Shown: piece after piece, positions 1 through 8,075 of the stretch
Layout: every line of letters begins with the position of its first letter
Numbering within the stretch: position 1 is the first letter of the stretch
NCBI GenBank assembly: GCA_944359055.1
Contig: CALVSO010000015.1
Location: forward strand, 1 to 33,474
Direction of reading: 5' to 3'
Source of the DNA: an uncultured Bacilli bacterium
Lineage (GTDB): Bacteria; Bacillota_I; Bacilli_A; RF39; UBA660
DNA length: 33,474 nucleotides
Notes under the pieces: generated by a model
Databases searched by the model: none
What the model was told of the DNA's origin: nothing
What the model saw: the letters and a program-made list of their open reading frames with translations, nothing else
Made by a program: the position numbers and the translations under genes

Positions 1-749
1 TATGTTTCTTTTATTTTGTTTTTTATTTTATAATAATTTTTACTTCCTTTTTCTTTTTTACTTAACCATTTTTGTAAATTTTTTATTTTATTTTCATATT
101 TGGTTATGTATTTTTTATTTTCGTATTTTTCTCCGAAACTTGTTATTACTAAATCTTTTACTCCTAAATCTATTCCAACTATTGTTTTTGGAATTATATT
201 TTTTTCTTTTATTTCTTGTTCATATAATACTGATACATAGTATTTATTTATTTCTTTACTTATTGTAGCATTTATTATTCTTCCTTTTATTTCTTTTGTT
301 TTTCTATAGCCTCTTATTTTTATATCTTTTAATTTTGGCAAAGTGATTGTTTTATTTATCATATCTAATTTGATATTTTCATATATCTTGTCTTTATAAT
401 TATTTTTTATATAATTTGTTCGATAACTATTTTTACTATACTTATCTTTATATTTTGGATAATGTTTGGTTCTATAAAAATTTTTAAAAGCCGTTTCTAA
501 ATCAAATATAGTAGTTGATAGAGCCATACTATCTACTTCTATTAACCAAGGGTATATTTGTTTTAGATGTGGTAATTCTTTTAAACAATCTTTTTTTGAT
601 TTTGTTATTTTATTTTCTTTATATAGTTTTTCTTTTTCATATAACATTGTATTATAGATAAATCTAGTACTGCCTAAAGTTTTATTTATTAATTCTTGTT
701 GAATTTTGTTTGGATATAATCTAAATTTATATGCTTTATATATTTTCAT
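1..749 (-). CDS. tnpB: TnpB (IS200/IS605 OrfB-type RNA-guided nuclease), 3' end cut by window edge
   Basis: The frame opens with an ATG at 749 and runs 249 codons without a stop to the left window edge, so only the N-terminal part is visible. It begins MKIYKAYKFRLYPNKIQQ, the usual TnpB N-terminal wedge/OB start. The first RuvC motif is seen at residues 191-200 (VGIDLGVKDL), with D194 as the expected catalytic Asp. The remaining RuvC Glu/Asp and the zinc ribbon would lie outside the window. TnpB proteins are RNA-guided DNA nucleases that keep IS200/IS605 elements in place. No tnpA is visible upstream. The SD is GGTGG, with the start 5-10 nt downstream. The promoter just upstream carries an SOS-box-like palindrome (see 770-798). 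A decayed copy lies at about 2933-3219. Integrity beyond the edge is unknown. Confidence 0.93.
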   Translation of the reverse strand, partial: MKIYKAYKFRLYPNKIQQELINKTLGSTRFIYNTMLYEKEKLYKENKITKSKKDCLKELPHLKQIYPWLIEVDSMALSTTIFDLETAFKNFYRTKHYPKYKDKYSKNSYRTNYIKNNYKDKIYENIKLDMINKTITLPKLKDIKIRGYRKTKEIKGRIINATISKEINKYYVSVLYEQEIKEKNIIPKTIVGIDLGVKDLVITSFGEKYENKKYITKYENKIKNLQKWLSKKEKGSKNYYKIKNKIKET

Positions 750-769
750 TTTATCACCACCGTGATTAA

Positions 770-798
770 ATTCTATCATACGAACATATGTATGTCAA
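770..798 (-). promoter_or_regulatory. tnpB promoter with SOS-box-like palindrome in the spacer
   Basis: On the minus strand, -35 TTGACA (793-798) and -10 TAGAAT (770-775) are 17 nt apart. An 18-bp palindrome with arms CATAC/GTATG (777-794) fills the spacer. Its core, CGAACATATGTATG on the plus strand (781-794), matches the Bacillota LexA consensus CGAAC-N4-GTTCG at 8 of 10 positions. The layout resembles the SOS promoter facing lexA at 8412-8440. LexA control is an inference. Confidence 0.7.
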
Positions 799-843
799 TA
801 TTTTTATTTAAATTTTTGCAAAGCACTTTCCTAGTATATAAAA

Positions 844-870
844 AAAATACTATCTTAATCATAGTATTTT
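844..870 (-). terminator. terminator after the acyltransferase pair
   Basis: A 10-bp stem (844-853 with 861-870, arms AAAATACTAT/ATAGTATTTT) with a 7-nt loop is followed on the minus strand by a T-run. It lies 13 nt past the stop of the acyltransferase at 883. Confidence 0.75.
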
Positions 871-882
871 TAATAATATAAA

Positions 883-1785
883 TTATTTGTTATGCAATTT
901 TTTTATTGGCTCAAAGACTTCTTCTATTGTTGCTTCATTTTTGTCTCTATAAACAGCGGCTCTAAAATCTTCTAATGTTAAAGTTGGCCATTCCCCAATT
1001 TTGTCATTAATAAACTTTTGATAATAATCATTTGGTATTTCATTTCTTTTTAATTGCGGAACTGATTCCCATATTTCCCATTTCAATGTAGCTAATACAT
1101 CTCTTAAATCTTTTATAGCATCAATTTTTAATTTAGTAACGTCTGCTTCAAAATAATTTAAAATATCAAAATTTTCACCTATATTAGCAATAAAATCTTT
1201 TTCATATTGTTCAATTGCGATTGGAACAATTATTGCATTTGTTGCTAAAGCAACTTCAATTATCCCATAATAACATTTATTTAGTGGTAAATTAGCAGTT
1301 AAATTCCAAGTTCCTTCTGGAAAATATAATAAATTACCACCTTTTTCTAAAGTCTGCTTCATTCTTTCTTTAACATTTTTTCGATCTTCCTTATCTTTCT
1401 CATTAAAGTATAATACTCCATTTAAAGATAAAAACAAACCATCTAAAGTATCGTGTAAACTTTCAAAATCACCACATAATAAATAAAAATGTTCCTTAAT
1501 TGCCTCACTTACAACTTCTATATCTGCTTTGCCTATATGTGTAACAGCATATATTATAGGTCTTTTTGTATTTGTTCTTTTATCATTTAATATTTTTAAT
1601 TTATAGCCATTTATCCTATTAGAAAGTTTTATAAGAGATAATAGTAAAGGATGAATTTTTCTTTTTGTTTCTAAACTTAAATTATTTATTTTAGATTTTT
1701 CATATAAATTCCTTAACCATAAATAATATTCTTTATATTCTTCTACTGATAATTTTTTTTCTTCTTCTTTACTTAGTTTTTTCAC
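883..1785 (-). CDS. PlsC-like lysophospholipid acyltransferase, copy 2 of a tandem pair
   Basis: This 300-aa protein has a GTG start that overlaps the TGA stop of the upstream paralogue (GTGA), so the two are probably translationally coupled. It shows the acyltransferase hallmarks: HX4D as HIGKAD about one third of the way in, and the glycerophosphate-binding block as FPEGTWNLT, then a PIAIEQ block. The family (PlsC/LPLAT) transfers acyl chains to lysophosphatidic acid or similar glycerolipids at the inner membrane face. There is no obvious membrane helix. The roughly 80-residue C-terminal extension (EIPNDYYQKF, GEWPTL, EEVFE) is shared with its neighbour but is not part of the core domain. 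The protein may act on an unusual lipid or glycolipid; the substrate cannot be read from sequence. Confidence 0.8.
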   Translation of the reverse strand: MKKLSKEEEKKLSVEEYKEYYLWLRNLYEKSKINNLSLETKRKIHPLLLSLIKLSNRINGYKLKILNDKRTNTKRPIIYAVTHIGKADIEVVSEAIKEHFYLLCGDFESLHDTLDGLFLSLNGVLYFNEKDKEDRKNVKERMKQTLEKGGNLLYFPEGTWNLTANLPLNKCYYGIIEVALATNAIIVPIAIEQYEKDFIANIGENFDILNYFEADVTKLKIDAIKDLRDVLATLKWEIWESVPQLKRNEIPNDYYQKFINDKIGEWPTLTLEDFRAAVYRDKNEATIEEVFEPIKKLHNK

Positions 1786-2702
1786 TTTTTAATTTCCTTT
1801 CTTTTAATATATCTTTTACCATGACCAAATAAAAATGCATTATTAATATTAAATTCTATATTATTCATAAATTCAAAAACTTCTTCAGCATTTGCAATAT
1901 CTTTTTCTTTATATTCTCTATTTTTTATTATATCAATATTAAATTGCGGCCATTCACTTATTCTAAGATTTAAAAATTTTTCATAATAATCTTCTGGTAT
2001 TTCTTCTCTTTTAACTTGTCCTATTGTTTCCCATAATTCCCATTTTAATGTTGCCATTATATTTCTAAGTTGTTCTAATTTGTTTCCTTCTAAATTATTC
2101 ACATCTATATTTTCACCAATATTAATATAAAAATCTTTTTCTGATTGTTCTATAGCAATGGGTATAATTTCAACATTAGCATCTTGCGCTGCTTTAATTA
2201 TTCCAGGATACAATTTTAAAACAGGAAGATTTTCAGTTAAGTTCCAAATTCCTTCTGGATACCATAATAATGAAATACCTTGTTTAAGTAGTTTAACATT
2301 ATATTCATAAGATTTTTTCCTATCTTCTTTATCCTCAGTATCAACATAAACAACACCAGTTGTTCTAAAAAAATAGTCATCTATACTACCATACATCAAT
2401 TCCCAATCGCCAGCTAAAGTATAAAACGGCTTCTTTAATGTTTCATAAATCATTTCATAATCATATTTTCCAATATGTGTTACAGCATAAATAACAGCTT
2501 TATCTTTATTTACACTTGATTTATCCTTAATTAAATGAATTTTTTGTCCTAAAATATTTCTTTTTATTGATAATAGCATTGCTAAAAAAGGATGAATATT
2601 TTTATGAAAATTTACATTTTTAATTTCTAAACCAGATTCTAATATAATTTTCTTTTTTAGTTTATATAATTTTATTTTTCTTTCAATATAATTTTGAGTC
2701 AT
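1782..2702 (-). CDS. PlsC-like lysophospholipid acyltransferase, copy 1 of a tandem pair
   Basis: This 306-aa protein is the first gene of a two-gene operon. ATG 2702 has an AGGGG SD and a strong promoter. HX4D is present as HIGKYD, and the PEG motif as WYPEGIWNLT, followed by PIAIEQSEKDF. It is clearly a paralogue of the downstream gene: the same motif spacing and the same C-terminal extension (EIPEDYYEKF, SEWPQF, EEVFE). The pair most likely arose by tandem duplication. The expected role is acyl transfer to a glycerolipid acceptor at the membrane. Divergence outside the active-site blocks suggests the two differ in acceptor or acyl donor (inference). Confidence 0.8.
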   Translation of the reverse strand: MTQNYIERKIKLYKLKKKIILESGLEIKNVNFHKNIHPFLAMLLSIKRNILGQKIHLIKDKSSVNKDKAVIYAVTHIGKYDYEMIYETLKKPFYTLAGDWELMYGSIDDYFFRTTGVVYVDTEDKEDRKKSYEYNVKLLKQGISLLWYPEGIWNLTENLPVLKLYPGIIKAAQDANVEIIPIAIEQSEKDFYINIGENIDVNNLEGNKLEQLRNIMATLKWELWETIGQVKREEIPEDYYEKFLNLRISEWPQFNIDIIKNREYKEKDIANAEEVFEFMNNIEFNINNAFLFGHGKRYIKRKEIKK

Positions 2703-2729
2703 ATTTTTCCCCTTTCCTTTTTTGCTGTT

Positions 2730-2758
2730 ATTCTAACACAAACTATCATCATTGTCAA
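2730..2758 (-). promoter_or_regulatory. promoter of the acyltransferase operon
   Basis: On the minus strand, TTGACA (2753-2758) and TAGAAT (2730-2735) are 17 nt apart. The predicted start of transcription lies about 20 nt before the ATG at 2702. Confidence 0.8.
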
Positions 2759-2932
2759 TTTTATGCATGAAATAGATAATTTTTTGCTTTAATTATCGTT
2801 TTATAATTATTTTAAAATCAAATTGATTTAGATACAACTAATCTCATTATTAAACCTTCCTACATTATATTTATTGCAATATTTATATATTAATCATTTT
2901 TATTGTTACATTTAATAAATTTCCATTTTCTT

Positions 2933-3219
2933 TTATTTAAATAAAATTTTTTTTCGTTTACTTTTATACTCTAATTGTCTTATTATTTCACTTAAACTTT
3001 TACCAATTATATATTTGGACATTTCTTTGTTTATTATATGTTATTTTAAAAGTGGTAATTCTTTTTTAATTTAGTTGTTTTATTTTCTTTATATGATTTT
3101 TATTTTTCATATAATATTGTATTATAATTATATCTAATACTGCTTAAAATCTTATTTATTTATTCTTATGGTATTTTATTTAGATGTAACCTAAATTTAT
3201 ATATTTTTTATATCTTCAT
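2933..3219 (-). pseudogene. decayed tnpB remnant with internal deletion
   Basis: Read on the minus strand from an ATG at 3219, this stretch aligns codon by codon with the first 60 or so codons of the tnpB at 749: MKI-KxYKFRL, NKI, INK, NTxLYEK and YKENK are all recognisable. It carries several in-frame stops. A second block (3022-2933) reads MSKYIIGKSLSEII then RQLEYKSK, which matches the more C-terminal TnpB region just before the zinc ribbon. The middle, including RuvC-I, is therefore deleted. Faint similarity may continue to about 2850. It is clearly dead. The surrounding 2762-2930 and 3220-3330 are AT-rich non-coding sequence in which I see nothing else. Confidence 0.82.
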
Positions 3220-3332
3220 ACTATCACAACCATAATTAAATTTTATTGAACATAAACTTGATATAGTCATTCCGCTTTTTCTATCATTACATAAATTTAT
3301 TTTATTTCCATAACTTAATTTTGGCATATAAA

Positions 3333-3363
3333 AACCTCGTTTCTATGTCCAAGAAACGGGGTT
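3333..3363 (-). terminator. terminator of the YfcC-family permease gene
   Basis: A 12-bp stem with one C-A mismatch (3333-3344 with 3352-3363; arms AACCTCGTTTCT/AGAAACGGGGTT) and a 7-nt loop is followed on the minus strand by a T-run. It starts about 20 nt past the stop at 3382. Confidence 0.85.
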
Positions 3364-3381
3364 CATATCAAAATTCAATTT

Positions 3382-4830
3382 TTAAGATAACATTGTTGCA
3401 ATTGCAGAAATTACTACTACCACACCAAACATGATAAGTGTGAATTTCCAAATATATTTTACCCAATCTTTATATGAAACATTCAAGTAAGATAATCCAA
3501 CTAATAAGAATATACTAGTAGGAGCAATAACCATAACAATTCCATATATAGCTTGGAAAATTAAAGCAATAATTGGTATTACATTAGCATCATATACACT
3601 AAAGAATCCCATAAAATAACTAACTAATGAATAAAAATCATTATAAGTTACAGAAGTTATAACTGCACTACCAATTGTTGCAGGAAGTGAAAATTGTTCA
3701 TTTGCAGATACGAAAATATTAACAAGTGTATAAACAAAATTACCTGATAAATTTAAGAATGCAGCAAAAATAATTGAAGCTAACATACCGTATATGGCTG
3801 GAATTAACATTTGTTTCATTCCATCCATAAATCCATCAACTATATCTCTTATTTTAACACTATAAACCCATCCAATAACTAATGAGAAAATAACTAATAA
3901 TGTAGAAATATCATAATTTCCCCAATAACCAATTTCAGAAGTTGTTCCTAATACATTAGAAAATATTTTAAAATTACCTATAGAAGCTGTTGTTATTGCT
4001 TCATATATATTACTAAATATATCAATATTAAATGTATAATACCAATTATATACACCGATAACGAAGAATACAAATATAATTACACATATAATAATTAATG
4101 GCATTGTACCTTTTTTATTATCTAATTTAGAATATAAAGGAATTTCTTCTTCGTTTGTAGTGTTTTCTTTGCTAGTTTTTTTAGTTTCTTTTTTATCAGT
4201 AACTACTTCTTTAGTGTTTTTACTTATAAGTAAAATATAAAGAGCTGTTGCAATTACAAATAAAACAATTCTAACTAAAATTAAACTAAACATAGAAAGA
4301 CCATCACCTAATTGGTCAAAAACGATCTTTAAATATCCCCATGTTCCAAATCCTAGTGTTGTACCAATTTGACCTACCAACATAGATCCAACAGTCATAG
4401 CTAAAGCATTTATTTTACTATAACCTAATTTTAATAAAACTGCTACAAAGAATGGTACTAAAATAAATATAACACTATTTAATCCTAATACTGATGATAA
4501 TAAAGCAAATGTAATTACAGTTATTATCATGAATTTTTCACGTTTTTTCTTCCACTTATCAACAACGTTATCAACTAGTTTTGAATATACTCCAGTTTTA
4601 TTCAAAACACCATAAAATCCACCTATAGCTAGAAACAATATACCGTATTGAATAAAAGTCGCTATAGTAATTGCAGGCATTCTAACAAAATCATATAATC
4701 CAATTGGAGCTATTGTTTCCATTGATGTAAATGATCCATTAGAATAATATCCCGCTGGAATAACCCAACTCATTACTAAAATGATAAAAAAAGATATTCC
4801 AAGAACTTTTAATAAATCATATTTTTTCAT
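3382..4830 (-). CDS. DcuC/YfcC-family integral membrane permease
   Basis: This 482-aa polytopic membrane protein has about 12 hydrophobic segments. The first carries the family signature SWVIPAGYY. A charged cytoplasmic loop (about residues 205-235, rich in Lys, Thr and Glu) splits the protein into two halves. YfcC/DcuC-type carriers (the C4-dicarboxylate anaerobic carrier superfamily, related to AbgT and ArgD-type exchangers) move carboxylates, amino acids or peptides; the substrate cannot be assigned. I place the start at 4830: it has GGAGG 8-12 nt upstream, and an extended -10 (TGATATAAT, 4850-4858) sits just upstream. The longer reading frame up to 4890 would start before the transcript. 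The gene is monocistronic, with its own terminator at 3333-3363. Confidence 0.8.
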   Translation of the reverse strand: MKKYDLLKVLGISFFIILVMSWVIPAGYYSNGSFTSMETIAPIGLYDFVRMPAITIATFIQYGILFLAIGGFYGVLNKTGVYSKLVDNVVDKWKKKREKFMIITVITFALLSSVLGLNSVIFILVPFFVAVLLKLGYSKINALAMTVGSMLVGQIGTTLGFGTWGYLKIVFDQLGDGLSMFSLILVRIVLFVIATALYILLISKNTKEVVTDKKETKKTSKENTTNEEEIPLYSKLDNKKGTMPLIIICVIIFVFFVIGVYNWYYTFNIDIFSNIYEAITTASIGNFKIFSNVLGTTSEIGYWGNYDISTLLVIFSLVIGWVYSVKIRDIVDGFMDGMKQMLIPAIYGMLASIIFAAFLNLSGNFVYTLVNIFVSANEQFSLPATIGSAVITSVTYNDFYSLVSYFMGFFSVYDANVIPIIALIFQAIYGIVMVIAPTSIFLLVGLSYLNVSYKDWVKYIWKFTLIMFGVVVVISAIATMLS

Positions 4831-4849
4831 TTCTTTAACCTCCAAGATA

Positions 4850-4858
4850 ATTATATCA
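4850..4858 (-). promoter_or_regulatory. extended -10 of the permease gene
   Basis: TGATATAAT on the minus strand lies about 20 nt before the ATG at 4830. No good -35 is present. It rules out a translation start at 4890. Confidence 0.6.
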
Positions 4859-4893
4859 AAAATAATATAAATATTAAAGAATTTTCCCAAAAT

Positions 4894-4922
4894 TTCACAA
4901 TATTTTTACAAAATGGTATAAT
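4894..4922 (+). promoter_or_regulatory. promoter of the radical SAM gene
   Basis: TTCACA (4894-4899) and TATAAT (4917-4922) are 17 nt apart, and TGG precedes the -10. The leader is very short before the ATG at 4938. Confidence 0.75.
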
Positions 4923-4937
4923 GGATGTGGTGATTTT

Positions 4938-5855
4938 ATGGAATTTAAATATTCATTAGATAATAAAAGATATCATACATTAAATTATTATTATAAAAAC
5001 TTATTTAATGAAAAAATTATTAAAATAAGTTTAAATGCAGGTTTTAGTTGTCCACATTTAAAAAGTGGCGGATGTATTTATTGTAGTAATTTAGGAAGTG
5101 GTGAATATGCCGGAAATAAAAATGATGATTTAATTACTCAATTTAATGAAGGAAAAAAATTAATGAGTAAATGGCAAGGTAAATATATAGGATATTTTCA
5201 AGCTAGAACTAATACATATGCTCCTTTAAATATTTTAAAAGAAAAATATGAAACAATATTAAAATTAGATGATGTAATAGGATTAGCTATAGCTACAAGA
5301 CCTGATTCAATATCAGAAGAATGTTTAGAATATTTAAGTGAATTAAATAAAAAAACATTTTTAACAGTTGAGTTAGGTTTACAAACTATTCATGAAAAAA
5401 CAGCTTTATTAATAAATAGAGGTCATAGTTTAGACTGTTTTGTAGATATGGTTAATAAATTAAGAGAAAAAAATATTAATGTTGTAATTCATATAATTAA
5501 TGGTTTACCTTATGAAACAAAAGATATGATGATTGAAACAGTAAAATTTTTAAATAAATTAGATATTCAAGGAATCAAAATTCATATGTTACATATTTTA
5601 AAAAATACAAAATTAGAAAAAATATATAAAAGTAATCCATTTTCATTATTAACTAAAGACCAATATATTGAAATCGTTTGTGAACAATTGAGATATTTAA
5701 GACCAGAAATAGTTATTCATCGCCTAACAGGTGATCCCAAAGAAGATGATTTAATTGAGCCAAAATGGACTTTAAAAAAAATAGATGTTTTAAATGGTAT
5801 AGACAAATATATGAAAAAAAACAACATTTTTCAAGGAGATTATATAAATTTATAA
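4938..5855 (+). CDS. TIGR01212/YhcC-type radical SAM protein
   Basis: This 305-aa protein has the atypical cluster motif CX7CX2C (C38, C46, C49; CPHLKSGGCIYC) typical of the YhcC/TIGR01212 branch rather than the classical CX3CX2C. ARTNTYAPL, the ATRPDSIS block and the VELGLQTIH block follow in the expected order for a radical SAM TIM barrel. The family binds a 4Fe-4S cluster and S-adenosylmethionine; its physiological reaction has been linked to tRNA modification, but I would not assign one here. The SD is a weak GGTG. The gene is divergent from the permease and no terminator is obvious before the next gene's promoter. Confidence 0.88.
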   Translation: MEFKYSLDNKRYHTLNYYYKNLFNEKIIKISLNAGFSCPHLKSGGCIYCSNLGSGEYAGNKNDDLITQFNEGKKLMSKWQGKYIGYFQARTNTYAPLNILKEKYETILKLDDVIGLAIATRPDSISEECLEYLSELNKKTFLTVELGLQTIHEKTALLINRGHSLDCFVDMVNKLREKNINVVIHIINGLPYETKDMMIETVKFLNKLDIQGIKIHMLHILKNTKLEKIYKSNPFSLLTKDQYIEIVCEQLRYLRPEIVIHRLTGDPKEDDLIEPKWTLKKIDVLNGIDKYMKKNNIFQGDYINL

Positions 5856-5959
5856 ATTAAATTAATATTTATTATTAAATTGTTTTAAATATTAAAAATT
5901 AATTTAATCAATTATTAAAATTAGAATTATATTTTATATTAATTTTAAAAATTAGTCAT

Positions 5960-5987
5960 TTGATTAATTTTTTATTTTCTTTATAAT
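5960..5987 (+). promoter_or_regulatory. promoter of the 68-aa gene
   Basis: TTGATT (5960-5965) and TATAAT (5982-5987) are 16 nt apart, 21 nt before the ATG at 6009. The preceding 5856-5959 is AT-only sequence with short inverted repeats and nothing I can name. Confidence 0.65.
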
Positions 5988-6008
5988 GAAATGTGAAGGA
6001 GGAATTTT

Positions 6009-6215
6009 ATGGAAAAGTTTATTTTAAAAAAATCTCATTTAACAGAAAATGAGATAAATGAGTTATTATATTATTATAAGGAAGGAATTAATATTGGAAA
6101 AGAAGAAACAATGACTAAATTAATTAATAATATGATTAAATGTTCTCTAGACTTAAAAACAATTTCTAAAATTACTAATAAAAAATTAACTCAAATCAAA
6201 CAATATTTAAATTAA
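6009..6215 (+). CDS. 68-aa protein resembling the isolated C-terminal tail of Rpn nucleases
   Basis: This is a small gene with its own promoter, a strong SD (AAGGAGG, 6 nt before the ATG) and a terminator, so it looks genuinely expressed. Residues about 24-68 (EGINIGKEETMTKL, then SLDLKTISKITNKKL, then QIKQYL) follow the pattern of the tail of the Rpn protein at 19313-20113 (GIKQTKIDVAKEML, then MDLEIISKVTKLAKEQIESL). No nuclease core is present and none is visible upstream. In E. coli rpn genes, an internally initiated C-terminal product inhibits the full-length nuclease (established for the Rpn family). A free-standing inhibitor-like protein is therefore possible, or it may simply be a remnant that retained expression signals. 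Confidence 0.7.
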   Translation: MEKFILKKSHLTENEINELLYYYKEGINIGKEETMTKLINNMIKCSLDLKTISKITNKKLTQIKQYLN

Positions 6216-6240
6216 AAAATAGCGATTTAAGCTATTTTTT
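6214..6240. terminator. bidirectional terminator between the 68-aa gene and the HerA-like gene
   Basis: A 10-bp stem AAAAAATAGC/GCTATTTTTT (6214-6223 with 6231-6240) with a 7-nt loop has T-runs on both strands. It overlaps the converging stop codons. Confidence 0.85.
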
Positions 6241-7998
6241 TTCAATAAACCAAGTACCACTAATATCACAACTACTACTAGATGGTGCTGGATTTGGCAT
6301 CTCCATTTTTATCATAACTGGCACTTTAAATGCAGTTCCAAAAGCAATACAATTTCCAGGTTGTAAAATTCTTAATCTTTTTACAATTTCATTAGTTATA
6401 TTAGGAACCATTTTTTGAATATATTCCACATCAACAGGATGTAACATTTTAAATATTAAGAAGTTATTACATTGTGATAATGAAGTTTCTGATAATTCAC
6501 TTGGCCTTTGACTTATTAATCCTAACATTACTCCATATTTTCTTCCTTCTTTTGTTATACGATCAAATATATTGTACCCTAATAAATTTATATCATTATC
6601 ATTTTGAACATATCTATGAGCTTCTTCCAAAATAATATGAAATGGCATAGTTGCCCTATTTTTTAATTCTTTAGCATAATCAAATAATAATTTTGAATAA
6701 ATTTTAGTTATACTTTTAGCTAATCTATCATCAATATAGTTAATATTAAAATTAATTATTTGAGCTTTTCTACCATTTGGAGCAGTTAACAATTCCTTTA
6801 TGTATTGTTCTCTAGTAACAAATTTATCATATTCAAAATATTTTCTAGCTTCACTATTAACTAAAGAATGCAATCTAACTTTTAAAGTATTTGAATCTTC
6901 ATATATCTTTTCACTATTTAAAGTTCCTTCACTGATAAGCGCAAAATCTAAAGCTTTTTCAATATCTTCTAAAGTATACATACATTCTTCATCTGGTAAA
7001 CTTATTTTTAAATCTTCTTGAATATATTTTTGAATAAAATTAGTTAGTAATTCCATTTCTCTAATTTTACCAGATGCATCAATTAATAAACATTGTTTTA
7101 ATGGTCTAGTATAACCTGGTTGAAAAATAGGTGTTTCCAAATTTAATTCTGGAGTATTATAATATGATAAAATAGAAAATATTTGATCTCTTATTTGAGC
7201 TGGCGGATTACCACTTGATAAAATATCTACAATAGCTCTTGCAATAATATCGTTTTTTAATTTTACAACATTTTCACCATTTCGAGCAAAAATATTTACT
7301 AATTTTAAAGCTTTTTCAATAATAGGTAATTGTGATAACTTATCAGCATTTAATAAAAGAGCTAAATCATCAACTCCTAACAACCAAGTAGGAATTCTTA
7401 ATACTTCAGTTTCACTAAAATTTAAATTTGTTGTATAAGATTTAAATGATATTTCTTCACTACCTATATTTTTAAATGCACTATGATATTCTCCATAAGC
7501 ATCAAAAATAAATAAACTAGCACGATATGGAATAAATCTTTTTTTATCAAAAATATTTTGAATTATTCTAGCAACACCACATGATTTACCAGAACCAGTA
7601 GAACCTAAAATAGCAAAATGATTACTAAAAAATTTATTTATATTAGCACCTATTTTAACACCTTGATAAATTGGACTATTTCCTAAATAAATATCTACAT
7701 TTTCTTGATAATTTTCTACACCTACTATCATTGGTATCTTTTCTTTAGAAATAAGTTTTACAACTGAATTAAAAGAAGGTTTTACCATAACACCAAATAC
7801 AAATTTATTATCAATTATTTCACCTAATAAATTTATGTAAGCTATATTATCTCTTATGTCAATTATTTCCCCTACTATTTTTCTATTGCCATCATCCATA
7901 ATAACATGAATATTAATTAAATTTTCAAATCTATTTAAGTCGATAGCTAATTTTAATAAAACTTGATTTTCTACTACCCCAACTATATTACCTAGCAT
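6232..7998 (-). CDS. HerA/DUF87-like hexameric ATPase
   Basis: This 588-aa protein starts with a small beta-barrel of the HAS type (residues about 1-95), followed by a RecA-like motor. Walker A is GSTGSGKS near residue 133 and Walker B is IILEEAHR near residue 456. A sensor/arginine-finger block (SQRPSELSETSLSQCNNF) follows. HerA-type ATPases translocate DNA, usually with a nuclease partner (NurA, or SIR2/other effectors in defence islands). Here no partner gene adjoins it and the gene is monocistronic, so either the partner is elsewhere or it is a housekeeping motor. GGAGGG precedes the ATG by 6 nt. The C-terminus (about 20 residues, Pro/Ser-rich) looks like a flexible tail. Confidence 0.85.
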   Translation of the reverse strand: MLGNIVGVVENQVLLKLAIDLNRFENLINIHVIMDDGNRKIVGEIIDIRDNIAYINLLGEIIDNKFVFGVMVKPSFNSVVKLISKEKIPMIVGVENYQENVDIYLGNSPIYQGVKIGANINKFFSNHFAILGSTGSGKSCGVARIIQNIFDKKRFIPYRASLFIFDAYGEYHSAFKNIGSEEISFKSYTTNLNFSETEVLRIPTWLLGVDDLALLLNADKLSQLPIIEKALKLVNIFARNGENVVKLKNDIIARAIVDILSSGNPPAQIRDQIFSILSYYNTPELNLETPIFQPGYTRPLKQCLLIDASGKIREMELLTNFIQKYIQEDLKISLPDEECMYTLEDIEKALDFALISEGTLNSEKIYEDSNTLKVRLHSLVNSEARKYFEYDKFVTREQYIKELLTAPNGRKAQIINFNINYIDDRLAKSITKIYSKLLFDYAKELKNRATMPFHIILEEAHRYVQNDNDINLLGYNIFDRITKEGRKYGVMLGLISQRPSELSETSLSQCNNFLIFKMLHPVDVEYIQKMVPNITNEIVKRLRILQPGNCIAFGTAFKVPVMIKMEMPNPAPSSSSCDISGTWFIEKK

Positions 7999-8021
7999 TG
8001 TATCCCTCCAATTATAATATA

Positions 8022-8050
8022 ATTATACATTTTTTTTAATAATTGGTCAA
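8022..8050 (-). promoter_or_regulatory. promoter of the HerA-like gene
   Basis: TTGACC (8045-8050) and TATAAT (8022-8027) lie on the minus strand, 17 nt apart. Confidence 0.75.
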
Positions 8051-8055
8051 TAAAA

Positions 8056-8075
8056 AAAATAGTTTTCACTATTTT
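8056..8075 (-). terminator. terminator of the SOS-type small operon
   Basis: A 7-bp stem AAAATAG/CTATTTT (8056-8062 with 8069-8075) with a 6-nt loop is followed by eight Ts on the minus strand. It overlaps the stop codon of the 46-aa gene. Confidence 0.7.

Noticed and set aside
2..268. 88-aa plus-strand reading frame, Phe/Leu-rich
   Set aside because: It is antisense to tnpB, which has clear family motifs on the minus strand.
4831..4890. 20-residue N-terminal extension of the YfcC-family permease
   Set aside because: An extended -10 and GGAGG SD lie inside it and point to the ATG at 4830.
6232..7998. SIR2-HerA or NurA-HerA defence system
   Set aside because: No effector or nuclease gene adjoins; both sides are closed by terminators or promoters.
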